DNA from: Mageeibacillus sp.
GTDB lineage: Bacteria > Bacillota > Clostridia > Saccharofermentanales > Saccharofermentanaceae
Assembly (NCBI GenBank): GCA_022484595.1
Contig: JAKVLB010000007.1
Location: forward strand, 1-64,000
Length of the DNA stretch: 64,000 nt
Direction: 5' to 3'
A model generated the notes under the pieces. The model did no database searches. It was given only the letters and a program-made list of their open reading frames with translations, and had not been told where the DNA came from. Positions 8,358 through 16,939 of the stretch are shown one piece after another; the first letter of the stretch is position 1; each line of letters begins with the position of its first letter. Both the position numbers and the translations under genes were made by a program.

Positions 8358-8915
8358 ATGGCAAGTGACAAAATTCTTGCAGCTAAGCAGAAGCACGTAG
8401 AAGAGCTTGTAGAGGCGCTCAAAGGTTCGACAACATATGTTTTCGTATCTTCACGCGGACTCACAGTGGAACAGGACACAGTCCTCAGATCTGATCTTCG
8501 TAAAGCAGGCGTTCAGTTCAAGGTAATTAAGAACACAACTCTTAAGCTGGTTTTCGAGAAACTCGGATTCAGCGGTCTTGAGGATACTTTCAAGGGTCCT
8601 ACGACAGTTGCATTCTCAAACGACCTTATCGCACCCGCAAAGGTAATTGCTAAGTATGCAGAAGATTACGAGCCTTTGGAGATCAAGTCCGCTATTATTG
8701 ATGGCAAGATATCAACAGCAGCAGACGTTATCGCTCTTTCCAAGGTACCGGATCCGACAACACTTTACACACAGGTTGCTTATTCTATGCTTTTCCCTTT
8801 CACAAAGCTCGCTATGCTGGTCAAGGCAGTTGCAGAGAAGAATGAAGAGAACAGCGGAGCATCCGCACCGGCAGCTGAAGAAGCTGCAGCACCTGCAGAA
8901 ACACCTGCAGAGTAA
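8358..8915 (+). CDS. rplJ: Ribosomal protein uL10
   Basis: Base of the L7/L12 stalk. The correct start is the ATG after AAGGAGGAAA, giving 185 residues beginning MASDKILAAKQKHVEELVEAL; the longer ORF starts inside the attenuator hairpin and is rejected. The C-terminal helix region that binds L12 dimers is followed by an Ala/Glu/Pro-rich end. It is paired with rplL 30 bases downstream. Confidence 0.96.
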   Translation: MASDKILAAKQKHVEELVEALKGSTTYVFVSSRGLTVEQDTVLRSDLRKAGVQFKVIKNTTLKLVFEKLGFSGLEDTFKGPTTVAFSNDLIAPAKVIAKYAEDYEPLEIKSAIIDGKISTAADVIALSKVPDPTTLYTQVAYSMLFPFTKLAMLVKAVAEKNEENSGASAPAAEEAAAPAETPAE

Positions 8916-8945
8916 TCAATCGACTTTCATTAGGAGGAAAACAAA

Positions 8946-9320
8946 ATGGCTAGTGAGAAAATTACAAACATTCTTGAAGAAATCAAGACATTGTCAGTTA
9001 TGGAGCTCTTCGATCTCGAGAAGGCTATCGAAGACGAGTTTGGTGTATCTGCAGCTTCTGTTGCAGTAGCAGCACCTGCAGGCGGCGCAGCAGCTGCTGC
9101 TGAGGAGCAGACTGAATTTACAGTTATGCTCAAGAGCTTCGGTGATTCCAAGATGGGTGTCATCAAGGCTGTCAAGGATGCACTCGGCATGGGTCTTAAG
9201 GATGCCAAGGAGCTCGTTGAGAAGGCACCTGTTGCCCTCAAGGAGAATGTTTCCAAGGACGAGGCTGATGAGCTTATGAAGAAGCTTGACGGCTGCGGCG
9301 GCGAGCTTGAGATCAAGTAA
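8946..9320 (+). CDS. rplL: Ribosomal protein bL12 (L7/L12)
   Basis: 124-residue stalk protein that recruits translation factors. The N-terminal dimerisation domain is followed by an Ala/Gly-rich hinge (near residues 38 to 55) and the globular domain with [13 protein letters not shown]. It starts after TAGGAGGAAA. A strong terminator follows 26 bases after the stop; the usual downstream rpoB is absent. Confidence 0.97.
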   Translation: MASEKITNILEEIKTLSVMELFDLEKAIEDEFGVSAASVAVAAPAGGAAAAAEEQTEFTVMLKSFGDSKMGVIKAVKDALGMGLKDAKELVEKAPVALKENVSKDEADELMKKLDGCGGELEIK

Positions 9321-9346
9321 TCGGTTACTGAATAATTGCTGATTGG

Positions 9347-9377
9347 AATCCCGGCCTTTTATCGGCCGGGATTTTTT
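9347..9377 (+). terminator. Rho-independent terminator after rplL
   Basis: Ten-pair stem AATCCCGGCC/GGCCGGGATT with a seven-base loop and a run of six T. It closes the rplJL transcript. Confidence 0.93.
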
Positions 9378-9465
9378 ATATCAGGCAAGGACATGATACT
9401 TCGCTCTGATTAGTCAGGTGGGGCTTCTTCTGAAACTTTTTGCTTCATTCGGAGTAACAATATTC

Positions 9466-9494
9466 TTGACAATCCGGGACATAGCCGATATAAT
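9466..9494 (+). promoter_or_regulatory. Consensus promoter for the tRNA cluster
   Basis: Perfect TTGACA and TATAAT hexamers with a 17-base spacer, ending 16 bases before the first tRNA. Such consensus promoters are usual for stable RNA genes. Confidence 0.9.
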
Positions 9495-9510
9495 CTTTTA
9501 GCATTGTCGT

Positions 9511-9587
9511 GGCGGCATAGCTCAGCTGGCTAGAGCGTCCGGTTCATACCCGGCAGGTCGTAGGTTCAAATCCCACTGCCGCTACCA
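9511..9587 (+). tRNA. tRNA-Met (CAT)
   Basis: Full cloverleaf with acceptor GGCGGCA/TGCCGCT, loop TTCATAC giving anticodon CAT, T-loop TTCAAAT, and encoded CCA. The 5' GGCGG and paired first base point to elongator tRNA-Met rather than the initiator; a tRNA-Ile(CAT) identity cannot be fully excluded. Confidence 0.93.
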
Positions 9588-9595
9588 TTATATAA

Positions 9596-9670
9596 GGCCC
9601 GTTGGTCAACCGGCTAAGACGTCGCCCTTTCACGGCGGAGTAACGAGTTCAACTCTCGTACGGGTCACCA
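9596..9670 (+). tRNA. tRNA-Glu (TTC)
   Basis: 75-base cloverleaf with 5' GGCCCGTTGGTCAA, anticodon loop CTTTCAC (TTC), T-loop TTCAACT and encoded CCA. It lies nine bases after tRNA-Met in the same transcript. Confidence 0.95.
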
Positions 9671-9672
9671 AT

Positions 9673-9747
9673 GGTACCATAGCCAAGTGGTAAGGCAAGG
9701 GTCTGCAAAACCCTGATGCCCCGGTTCAAATCCGGGTGGTACCTCCA
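9673..9747 (+). tRNA. tRNA-Cys (GCA)
   Basis: Acceptor GGTACCA/TGGTACC, anticodon loop CTGCAAA (GCA) and discriminator T before CCA, which is the usual U73 identity base of tRNA-Cys. Last gene of the three-tRNA transcript. Confidence 0.94.
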
Positions 9748-9775
9748 CAATAACATCGCGATGGCGGTGACGAAC

Positions 9776-9808
9776 AAGCCGAGAGAGTATTATCTCTCGG
9801 CTTTTTTT
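9776..9808 (+). terminator. Terminator after tRNA cluster
   Basis: Stem AAGCCGAGAGA/TCTCTCGGCTT with a six-base loop followed by T7. Confidence 0.93.
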
Positions 9809-9846
9809 GAGTAAACAATGACGTATCGGTCCTAATCTGATACCGA

Positions 9847-9875
9847 TTGCAAACGAGTCAGGCGTTGGATACAAT
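9847..9875 (+). promoter_or_regulatory. Promoter for HEAT-like gene
   Basis: TTGCAA, 17-base spacer, TACAAT, about 45 bases before the HEAT-like gene. An inverted repeat ATCGGT/ACCGAT lies at its upstream edge and could be an operator. Confidence 0.65.
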
Positions 9876-9919
9876 ACGAGTTATTGGCTACCATAAGGAT
9901 AAAAGGAAGGCGTGATTAT

Positions 9920-10924
9920 ATGAACGATGAATTAAGAGACAACCTGAAGCGATATGACGAGATTGCCGGAATAATCCTCGAGAGCAAGCTTGATGAATTC
10001 TCATCAAAAATGGGACAGAAGCCTGAAGATGTTGATGACGAGACATTTGATGAGTATATTCAGCGTTCAGCGATGAGCGAGGTAGAGAGTCAGTCGAGGA
10101 AACTCGAAGAAGAGCCGGATGACAGACTCGGCGGCATGTCGATGCACGAGTATATAGACGAACTGGAACTCGATGAGAAGCTTGAAGCCCTTGAGTACTG
10201 CGCGCTTCATCTTGACCGTGACATTCCCGGATGCCTGATTGCCAGCATCGCAGAGGAAGACAATCATGAGAAGGTTAAGGAGTACTGCGCAAACGTTATA
10301 GGCGACTGTGCGTGGTGCGAAGGCGAGCACAAGGATAAAGATACGCTTTTCGAGATGGAGTTTCAGAAGGTCAAGGCGGCGCTTAAAGTGCTGACGCAGA
10401 TGAAGGAACCGTGTTTCGTAAAGGCCGTGCTTGACAGATTTATGAGCTACAGTGAGACAACGGAGTTCGTTGCTGATTCCATTGCGAGCTATATTGAGGC
10501 ATTTCCTGATGTGTCAGTGCCTTATCTTGTCAAAATAATCAGCGATAACGAGGATACCGGGCTTGAAGGACCTTGTGAGGATGCAGTTATTATGCTTACT
10601 ACTATTGGCCTGGAGCATCCGTCGGAAGAAATATATGAGTCCCTGCGCCACGCGTTCAGATTCATGAACAATAAGATTTACGCGGTCATCTGTCTCGCAA
10701 ATTACGGCGACAAGAGAGCGGCTGCTCTGCTGAAGAATTATATAAACCGCAATACAGGCTCGATTGACCGTGAACTGTTCTATGAAATGATGTCGGCAAT
10801 TCAAAACCTCGGAGGAGATATTTCTGACATACACGATCCGTTCGGTGATTTCCGCAAGAAGATGAATCCGGCGGACAGTGAGGGAAAAAAGAGCAGACAC
10901 GCAGGATATAACGGGAACAGATAA
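9920..10924 (+). CDS. HEAT-like alpha-helical protein, unknown function
   Basis: Acidic soluble protein of 334 residues from the ATG preceded by AAAAGGAAGG; the earlier start in the ORF track lies in the leader. It is predicted largely helical. The middle and C-terminal part (about residues 130 to 300) reads as repeated helical pairs such as VKAALKVLTQMKEPCFVKAVL, FVADSIASYIEAFPDVSVPYLVKII and AVICLANYGDKRAAALL, typical of HEAT or PBS-lyase-like scaffolds. No catalytic motif, signal peptide or membrane segment is visible. It is followed by a GH26-type enzyme after one base, so the two are probably co-transcribed, but no shared function is evident. Confidence 0.7.
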   Translation: MNDELRDNLKRYDEIAGIILESKLDEFSSKMGQKPEDVDDETFDEYIQRSAMSEVESQSRKLEEEPDDRLGGMSMHEYIDELELDEKLEALEYCALHLDRDIPGCLIASIAEEDNHEKVKEYCANVIGDCAWCEGEHKDKDTLFEMEFQKVKAALKVLTQMKEPCFVKAVLDRFMSYSETTEFVADSIASYIEAFPDVSVPYLVKIISDNEDTGLEGPCEDAVIMLTTIGLEHPSEEIYESLRHAFRFMNNKIYAVICLANYGDKRAAALLKNYINRNTGSIDRELFYEMMSAIQNLGGDISDIHDPFGDFRKKMNPADSEGKKSRHAGYNGNR

Positions 10925-10925
10925 A

Positions 10926-12035
10926 ATGGAAAGCAAATATGTTAAGGGACCTCAGCTAGAGAAACTGATGTCGCTGATGGAAGATTTCTCATATTCAGAC
11001 AAGATACTGTTCGGGCATCAGAATGCCGGACACATAGGGGTAACGATAGAGACACACGACGGTTCTGATTCTGACTGTAAGGAACTGTGCGGAAGTCAGC
11101 CGGCATTCGTCGGGGTAGATACTCTGAGTTTTCTGGGTTACGAAGGCAAAATGCCGGAACTCATAAAGATTGTAAAGAATCTGCACAGGCAGGGATGCAT
11201 TGTCACGTTGTCTGCTCATATGCCGAATTTCTCACTGGGAGGAGACAGTTTCTATGACTACTCTCCGAATTCAACTGCAGGTGACTGCGGAAAACGCATC
11301 ATGCCTGGGGGAGATCTTAACGCGAAATACCTGCGCTTTCTGGATATGATCGCCGAATTTGCGAACAAGTGTGTTGATCTTGAGGGCGAGCCGATTCCTA
11401 TGATATTCAGACCGTTCCATGAGTGCAACGGCGACTGGTTCTGGTGGGGAGAGAAATATCTTTCTGATGAGGATTACGTGGCATTGTTCAGATATACGAT
11501 TGATTACCTTTTCGGAGAGTGCAAGATAGATAATTTTGCGGTTGCTTATTCGCCTAACGGACCGATAACCGACAAGAAAGAATATCTTTCACGCTATCCC
11601 GGAGATGATATCGTTGATATCCTGGGAATAGATTACTATAATGACGCACCGCACAAAGGCGATGCGTTCTGCCGCAAGCTTCAGACGTCAATGGATCTGA
11701 TGTTTCAGATTGCTCAGGTGCACGGTAAACTGACGGCATTAACAGAGACGGGATACAGGGCTCTCGATACAGAAGAGGGATACTTTGAAGGGCTTGCACC
11801 GTCGGGGAATACTGACAAGACATGGTTTACCGATTTGCTTGCAGCGCTGCTGTCCTGTGAAGGCGGAAGACGATGCGTCTATATGCTTGTCTGGTCAAAT
11901 TTTTCGGATACGCAGTTCTGGCTTCCGTACAGAAAGGAAAACTTTGAACACGAGCTCTGTCAGGATTTTGTTGAGTTCGTGCAGAATCCGCATATCGTTA
12001 TGGCACCGGTTCTTGGAATCGACAGCGTTGTTTGA
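10926..12035 (+). CDS. GH26-family beta-mannanase-like enzyme, apparently cytoplasmic
   Basis: 369-residue (beta/alpha)8 glycoside hydrolase of clan A. The acid/base glutamate is in RPFHECNGDWFWWG (about residue 165), and a likely nucleophile is the glutamate of LTETG (about residue 275). N-terminal FGHQN and later SAHMPNFS also fit GH26. Known GH26 enzymes mostly cleave beta-1,4-mannan or related glycans. There is no signal peptide, so an intracellular substrate such as imported oligosaccharides is inferred. The start ATG is one base past the upstream stop; its Shine-Dalgarno is weak, suggesting coupling to the HEAT-like gene. Confidence 0.86.
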   Translation: MESKYVKGPQLEKLMSLMEDFSYSDKILFGHQNAGHIGVTIETHDGSDSDCKELCGSQPAFVGVDTLSFLGYEGKMPELIKIVKNLHRQGCIVTLSAHMPNFSLGGDSFYDYSPNSTAGDCGKRIMPGGDLNAKYLRFLDMIAEFANKCVDLEGEPIPMIFRPFHECNGDWFWWGEKYLSDEDYVALFRYTIDYLFGECKIDNFAVAYSPNGPITDKKEYLSRYPGDDIVDILGIDYYNDAPHKGDAFCRKLQTSMDLMFQIAQVHGKLTALTETGYRALDTEEGYFEGLAPSGNTDKTWFTDLLAALLSCEGGRRCVYMLVWSNFSDTQFWLPYRKENFEHELCQDFVEFVQNPHIVMAPVLGIDSVV

Positions 12036-12060
12036 CATTTCTTCCCGTGTGCATTAATAT
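12032..12060 (+). promoter_or_regulatory. Promoter for tRNA-Gly(CCC)
   Basis: TTGACA overlapping the stop codon of the GH26 gene, a 17-base spacer and TAATAT, ending 18 bases before the tRNA. Confidence 0.78.
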
Positions 12061-12078
12061 TTGCTGTACATCGGTGAT

Positions 12079-12154
<76 letters not shown>

Positions 12155-12166
12155 GATTACTGTATC

Positions 12167-12204
12167 GGTCATATCTTCAATCTTTCGAAGATATGACCTT
12201 TATT
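12167..12204 (+). terminator. Terminator after tRNA-Gly(CCC)
   Basis: Twelve-pair stem GGTCATATCTTC/GAAGATATGACC with an eight-base loop, followed by TTTATT. Confidence 0.85.
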
Positions 12205-12277
12205 ATGCAAAGCTTGCACGATTGATATATAATTTATAAGAAATTTGATTGTGTGCATATTTGCAGGAGGGGAATAG

Positions 12278-13168
12278 TTGAGAGTAGCGGTTTTAGGAAG
12301 TACCGGGTATCTGGGCCGTAAGCTTATCCCGGAATTAATCGGGGATGGACATGAGATTTTCTGTATACATCGTGCCGATTCGGATATCGGCTGTTTTGAC
12401 GGCATTAAGGATAAGCTTCATTTCTGTCTGAGTGATTATAATTCACTGAGAAGTCTGCTTTCCGGCGAAGGCGAATTCGAAGGCTCCCAGCCTTTCGACT
12501 GCCTGATTAACGCCTCATGCTCTTATATGTACAACAGGACCAGTGAGCAGATTACGGAATCGAACCTTGTTTTCCCGCTGCGCGCTCTCAACCTCGCGAT
12601 AGAGCATCCGAAGAACAACGGCAACCTCAGATATATCAGTCTCGGAACAGGTCTTCCGGATGATTTCAACATATACACTTTTGCAAAGGCGAAGCTCAAC
12701 TCATTCGGACACTTCCTCGGGGCAGAGAAGCGTGAGGTTCATTTTATCAATCTGGAACTTCAGAATTTCTATGGCCCGGGAGAGCCTGATAAGCGTTTTA
12801 TCGCTTCAAGCATCGCGAAAATGAGGCGCAATGAGCCTGTTGAACTCACTACGGGAATTCAGCTCAGAGACTTTGTCTATATCGATGATGTTGTTGACGC
12901 GATAAGACTGGTAATGAACCACAAGGAACTGCCTAGATATCTTGACGTTCCGATAGGAAGCGGTGTGGCACCGTCGATAAGGGAGATAATGACCTATATA
13001 AAGGAATATCTCCATTCGGATTCGGAGCTGAGATTTGGCGCGATTCCATTAAGAATCAATGAGCCGAGTATATGGGCTGATCTGTCGACATATCATATGC
13101 TGGGCGGACAAATCAGGTATACATGGAAAGAAGGAATCGCAAAGGTGATTGACGGAGGCAACAAATGA
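12278..13168 (+). CDS. Extended SDR, nucleotide-sugar reductase/epimerase family
   Basis: 296-residue NAD(P)-dependent protein starting at TTG behind AGGAGGGG. The N-terminal LGSTGYLGRKL is the Rossmann dinucleotide loop, and YTFAK (about residue 132) is the YxxxK catalytic pair; FYGPGEPDKRF and RDFVYIDDVVDAI are extended-SDR substrate-side motifs. It overlaps by four bases the gene for a CDP-paratose 2-epimerase-like protein. In that setting it may act as the 4-keto reductase (CDP-paratose synthase role), but that is inference; other nucleotide-sugar substrates are possible. A weak AT-rich promoter with TGATATATAAT lies about 50 bases upstream. Confidence 0.82.
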   Translation: MRVAVLGSTGYLGRKLIPELIGDGHEIFCIHRADSDIGCFDGIKDKLHFCLSDYNSLRSLLSGEGEFEGSQPFDCLINASCSYMYNRTSEQITESNLVFPLRALNLAIEHPKNNGNLRYISLGTGLPDDFNIYTFAKAKLNSFGHFLGAEKREVHFINLELQNFYGPGEPDKRFIASSIAKMRRNEPVELTTGIQLRDFVYIDDVVDAIRLVMNHKELPRYLDVPIGSGVAPSIREIMTYIKEYLHSDSELRFGAIPLRINEPSIWADLSTYHMLGGQIRYTWKEGIAKVIDGGNK

Positions 13169-14193
13169 AACGTTTACTGATTAACGGAGGATGCGGATTT
13201 CTCGGAAGCAATCTTGCATCATATGGAATAGCGAACGGTTATGACGTAACGGTTTTCGACAACCTGTCGCGGCCGGGAAGTTCCAAGAACCTGGAATGGC
13301 TGAGAACTCTCGGGAGCTTTGAGTTCATACCCGGTGACACACGGGTCAAGAACGACATAGAGACTGTCATAAAGGACGGACATTATGACGCGGTGTTCCA
13401 CCTGGCAGGTCAGGTTGCCATGACCACATCCATAGCCAATCCTTACAAAGATTTTGAGACAAATGCCATGGGTGCGCTGAACCTGCTTGATTCTATTCGC
13501 AAGTACAGTCCGCAGACAGCGGTTTTCTTCTCTTCCACAAACAAGGTTTACGGAGACCTCGAGCAATATACCTATGATGAGACGGCAACGCGATATAAGT
13601 GCCGTGAATTTCCGGATGGCTTTGACGAGAGTGTTCCGCTTGATTTCAGGTCGCCGTACGGCTGTTCAAAAGGCGCGGCGGATCAGTATATGCTGGATTA
13701 CTCGCGAATATTCGGAGTCAGGGCGACTGTGTTCAGACACTCGTCAATGTACGGGAGCAGGCAGTTCGCGACGTACGATCAGGGCTGGGTCGGCTGGTTT
13801 GTCGCCAAAGCTCTCGAAAAGAAAAACAATCCGGGCTGCGATCCCTTTACAATCTCCGGAAACGGCAAGCAGGTGCGAGATATTCTGCATGCGGATGACA
13901 TGATATCTCTTTATTTTACGGCACTTGAGAACACTGAGAAGGTCTATGGACAGGCTTACAATGTAGGCGGTTCCATGGCACAGTCGCTTTCTTTGCTTGA
14001 ACTTTTCGATATGCTGGGCGAGAAGCTCGGAATAAAAATGGAATACAGGCAGCTTGAGCCGAGAATCAGTGATCAGAAGGTATTTGTTGCAGATATCGGC
14101 AAAATCAGTTCAAGGATCGGATGGCAGCCGAAGGTGACTGCGGACGAAGGCATCTCAAGGATGCTTGAATGGGTTGGTGGAATAGAGCAGTGA
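13165..14193 (+). CDS. CDP-paratose 2-epimerase-like (tyvelose epimerase family)
   Basis: 342-residue extended SDR. It carries INGGCGFLGSNLA, the SSTNKVYGD active-site block, SPYGCSKGAADQY with the YxxxK pair, FRHSSMYGSRQFATYDQGWVGWF and GKQVRDILHADD. These match the RfbE subgroup closely. RfbE converts CDP-paratose to CDP-tyvelose by 2-epimerisation with tightly bound NAD. The genes that make the CDP-3,6-dideoxy sugar precursor are not in the window, so the true substrate is uncertain. It overlaps the neighbours on both sides and is in an operon with the SDR, a GT2 and a membrane protein. Confidence 0.88.
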   Translation: MKRLLINGGCGFLGSNLASYGIANGYDVTVFDNLSRPGSSKNLEWLRTLGSFEFIPGDTRVKNDIETVIKDGHYDAVFHLAGQVAMTTSIANPYKDFETNAMGALNLLDSIRKYSPQTAVFFSSTNKVYGDLEQYTYDETATRYKCREFPDGFDESVPLDFRSPYGCSKGAADQYMLDYSRIFGVRATVFRHSSMYGSRQFATYDQGWVGWFVAKALEKKNNPGCDPFTISGNGKQVRDILHADDMISLYFTALENTEKVYGQAYNVGGSMAQSLSLLELFDMLGEKLGIKMEYRQLEPRISDQKVFVADIGKISSRIGWQPKVTADEGISRMLEWVGGIEQ

Positions 14194-14933
14194 CAGGCTT
14201 ATCAGTTGTGATTCCGGCATACAGAGAAGCCGAGAACCTTAAAAGTATACTTCCCAGGCTTGTCCGGACATTAAAGGCCGCATGCAGCGAGTGGGAAATC
14301 CTGATTGTTGATACAATGGAGCCTACCGGGGACGGGACAGAGGAAGTATGCCTCGCGAACGGGGCAACGTATGTGAACAGAAAAGGCGGGAATCTCTACG
14401 GCGACGCTATCAGAACCGGGTTTGCAGCGGCGCGCTTTGAACGGATATGTGTTATGGACGCTGACGGTTCGCACAATCCGGATGACATTACGCGCATGAT
14501 AGATACTGCGAATCTGCAGAATGCTGACCTTGTTATAGGTTCAAGATACACAAAGGGAGGACATACCGAGAACCCGTCTGTCCTCATTGCGATGTCTTAT
14601 ATGCTTAATGTAACATACAGAATTTTGTTCGGTATTAAAGTAAAGGATGTGTCTGACAGCTTCAGACTTTATGATGCAGCCAAGGTCAAGAGCATCGGAC
14701 TTGAATGCGATAATTTTGATATTGTTGAAGAGATTCTTATTCTGCTCGGGTCACGGTATCCGAATCTTCGGATTGTTGAGATACCTATTACTTTCGATAA
14801 ACGGGACAAGGGCGAATCCAAGCGGGATCTAAAAAAATTCGTCAGGTCGTATATTAAGACAATAAGAAAACTCATGAGAATAAGGATTAAGAACAGGAAG
14901 AACAGGAGCGCAGACACGGGGGATAATGTATAA
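14190..14933 (+). CDS. GT2 glycosyltransferase, dolichol-phosphate-mannose synthase-like
   Basis: 247 residues from GTG, whose last bases overlap the stop of the upstream epimerase gene (GTGA); the ORF-track start lies seven codons earlier. GT-A fold motifs are VVIPAYREAENL, the first acidic motif in DTMEPTGDGT, MDADGSHNP (DxD) and GSRYTKGG, as in polyprenyl-phosphate sugar transferases. No C-terminal membrane helices are present. The probable role is to load the sugar made by the two upstream enzymes onto a polyprenyl phosphate carrier, to be used by the membrane protein downstream. Confidence 0.85.
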   Translation: MTGLSVVIPAYREAENLKSILPRLVRTLKAACSEWEILIVDTMEPTGDGTEEVCLANGATYVNRKGGNLYGDAIRTGFAAARFERICVMDADGSHNPDDITRMIDTANLQNADLVIGSRYTKGGHTENPSVLIAMSYMLNVTYRILFGIKVKDVSDSFRLYDAAKVKSIGLECDNFDIVEEILILLGSRYPNLRIVEIPITFDKRDKGESKRDLKKFVRSYIKTIRKLMRIRIKNRKNRSADTGDNV

Positions 14934-16400
14934 ATGACCGAAGGCAGACACAAACTCAGATCCGGTGCGGGGCCGATGACACCGATGCTGTTGCTGGCAT
15001 TGCTCGCTATCTATCTTTGTTACACATATTGCTACCGCGATATTCTTTGGACGATGGAACACGGGCTGGAGTTCTGGAATGCGCTGTTTGACGGACAGAT
15101 AATGGATTTTTACCAGCGGTGCATAGATAAATGCACTGTTCCGGCGGTATATAACATGAGCCTTTACATTGTTTTCGCAGTGTGGAACCTGCCTTGCTGG
15201 ATTATCGGACGAATTACGCATACCAACCCAATGTCGTCCGGACTGGCTCTGTATTACTGCAAGACTATGGTGCTGGTCGCTTATTTCTATTCACTAAAGA
15301 TTATGAAACGTATTTTCACGGCGACCGACAAAGAGAATGATAAGCCGCTTTCTCCGGATACCAAGATGTATTTCTACGCGACATCGCTGTTTATGCTGAT
15401 TTACGCACTTTTCGTGGGGCAATACGACATTATCAGTCTTCTCTTCATACTTCTCGGAATCGAGGCGTTCCTAGGCGGCAGACAGCTCAAGTGCTTCGTA
15501 TTTTTCGCGATTGCCGTGAGCATGAAGTATTTCGCAGTATTCCTCATTATCCCGGTAATATTGCTGTATGAAAAAAGGATTCTCTACATTGTGAGAAATC
15601 TTCTGGCAGTGCTGTCTGTCGATGCGGTCGAAAAGTTTATCTTCAGGCCTGATCAGGTAAACAGCGCAACGGAATACGGCAGCAGGTATACGGCGGCTCA
15701 TCTCATACAGGGGCTCGGCAGCTACGGGACGACGGTGAATACAGGCACCGGCGTTGTATCGGCGTTCATATGTATCTATGCGGCTGTCTGCATATACTGT
15801 TATCTTTGCAGCGCTTCATCAGGCAGAAAGCTTACCGACAACCTTATATATGTTTCTTTTGTAGTCTGGGGCTCTCTGTTCCTGATATACGGCTGCTGCT
15901 CATACTGGCTGGTGCTCTGGGTTCCGTTTATATGTCTGCTTATGCTGCGCAGCAGGAAGCTTCTGAGCATAAATATACTTCTGGAGATGCTCATGACGGT
16001 ATCGCTTTTTACGGTGAAGCTATATTCGGAAGACTGGGTTGTAGGAAATGAGCGTACCATTCGCGGAGACAACCACGCTATCGTCAATATGTTTCTGAGC
16101 GGTGTTCTAGGATGGAAGACTCCGGCGGTCATTGAGAACCTCGGACAGGTCATAATGAACGTCAATGACAATTCGTTCCCGTTTATGAATATAGTATCTT
16201 CGTTTGTGATTGTTTCATTCATCGCGCTGTGCGTTATAAATTTTCCCGGCGATGCAATACAAAGCCGTATTCACGGCATTGATGCCAAAGTAATTGACCC
16301 GAATAAGCTGATTATAATCCGCAACGCAATAGAGGTGGTTATTGCACTGATTCCAATGTCACTGTACTTCATACAATACGCTGCTGCCAATATATATTGA
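14934..16400 (+). CDS. Polytopic membrane protein, GT-C-like
   Basis: 488-residue integral membrane protein with about 10 hydrophobic segments, starting with MLLLALLAIYLCYTYCY, and a charged loop containing TMEHGLEFWNALFDGQIMDFY after the first helix. The overall shape resembles GT-C enzymes that use polyprenyl-phosphate sugars outside the membrane, but no diagnostic family motif was recognised. It directly follows the DPM-like GT2 without a gap, which supports a role in transferring the same sugar. Its start has only a GGGGGA-type ribosome site. Confidence 0.68.
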   Translation: MTEGRHKLRSGAGPMTPMLLLALLAIYLCYTYCYRDILWTMEHGLEFWNALFDGQIMDFYQRCIDKCTVPAVYNMSLYIVFAVWNLPCWIIGRITHTNPMSSGLALYYCKTMVLVAYFYSLKIMKRIFTATDKENDKPLSPDTKMYFYATSLFMLIYALFVGQYDIISLLFILLGIEAFLGGRQLKCFVFFAIAVSMKYFAVFLIIPVILLYEKRILYIVRNLLAVLSVDAVEKFIFRPDQVNSATEYGSRYTAAHLIQGLGSYGTTVNTGTGVVSAFICIYAAVCIYCYLCSASSGRKLTDNLIYVSFVVWGSLFLIYGCCSYWLVLWVPFICLLMLRSRKLLSINILLEMLMTVSLFTVKLYSEDWVVGNERTIRGDNHAIVNMFLSGVLGWKTPAVIENLGQVIMNVNDNSFPFMNIVSSFVIVSFIALCVINFPGDAIQSRIHGIDAKVIDPNKLIIIRNAIEVVIALIPMSLYFIQYAAANIY

Positions 16401-16414
16401 AATTACGCTGCAGG

Positions 16415-16933
16415 TCAGGAAAGTCTTTTCCTGCGGACCTGATCCATCTCTTCTTCACTGATTTTCTTGTTAGCAATCATTGTATCGACCCAGAGCTGCA
16501 TCGTATTTGACGTTACCGCAATGTCTGCGAGAGCGTCCTTGATTGCCACAAATTCCGGGAGCTCACCGTCGTCGATTCTGTTGTCTATAGCGATATCTAT
16601 AAGTCTGTTCTTGCGCTCGTCAAGCTCGTTGAGCGACTTGAGCATGGACAGAGCTATCTGTGACAGGTCTCTCGGATTAATCGGAATTACAGTGCGCCGG
16701 CCTATGGGACAAGCTCCGGAACAGTACATGTTGAGCAGTTCAGGACGTTTATAGGCATCTGCCATCAGAAGAATATCTTCCGGGCGCGGCACGCATTTCT
16801 CGGACTCAATCTTCTCGATCCGGTCCGGTCCCATTCCCGGCATAAGTCCGGCGGCAGCTTCCCGTGTCAGCCCGGCGTCCTCACGGCATAAGAAGTATAT
16901 GTTCTTGTTCTCTTTTGTAGACTGTCTGCCCAT
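16415..16933 (-). CDS. XRE-family helix-turn-helix regulator
   Basis: 172-residue protein. Residues about 10 to 65 form a Cro/C1-type HTH: YFLCREDAGLTREAAAGLM, then GMGPDRIEKIESEKCVPRPEDILLMADAY. The rest is a helical region with a cysteine-containing segment NMYCSGACPIG and a possible coiled coil (LKSLNELDERKNRL). The ATG has GGCAGG upstream; a TTG two codons earlier is possible. It is convergent with the sugar operon. Its targets are unknown; it faces away from the broken surface protein gene across a 530-base gap. Confidence 0.8.
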   Translation of the reverse strand: MGRQSTKENKNIYFLCREDAGLTREAAAGLMPGMGPDRIEKIESEKCVPRPEDILLMADAYKRPELLNMYCSGACPIGRRTVIPINPRDLSQIALSMLKSLNELDERKNRLIDIAIDNRIDDGELPEFVAIKDALADIAVTSNTMQLWVDTMIANKKISEEEMDQVRRKRLS

Positions 16934-16939
16934 AATCAA

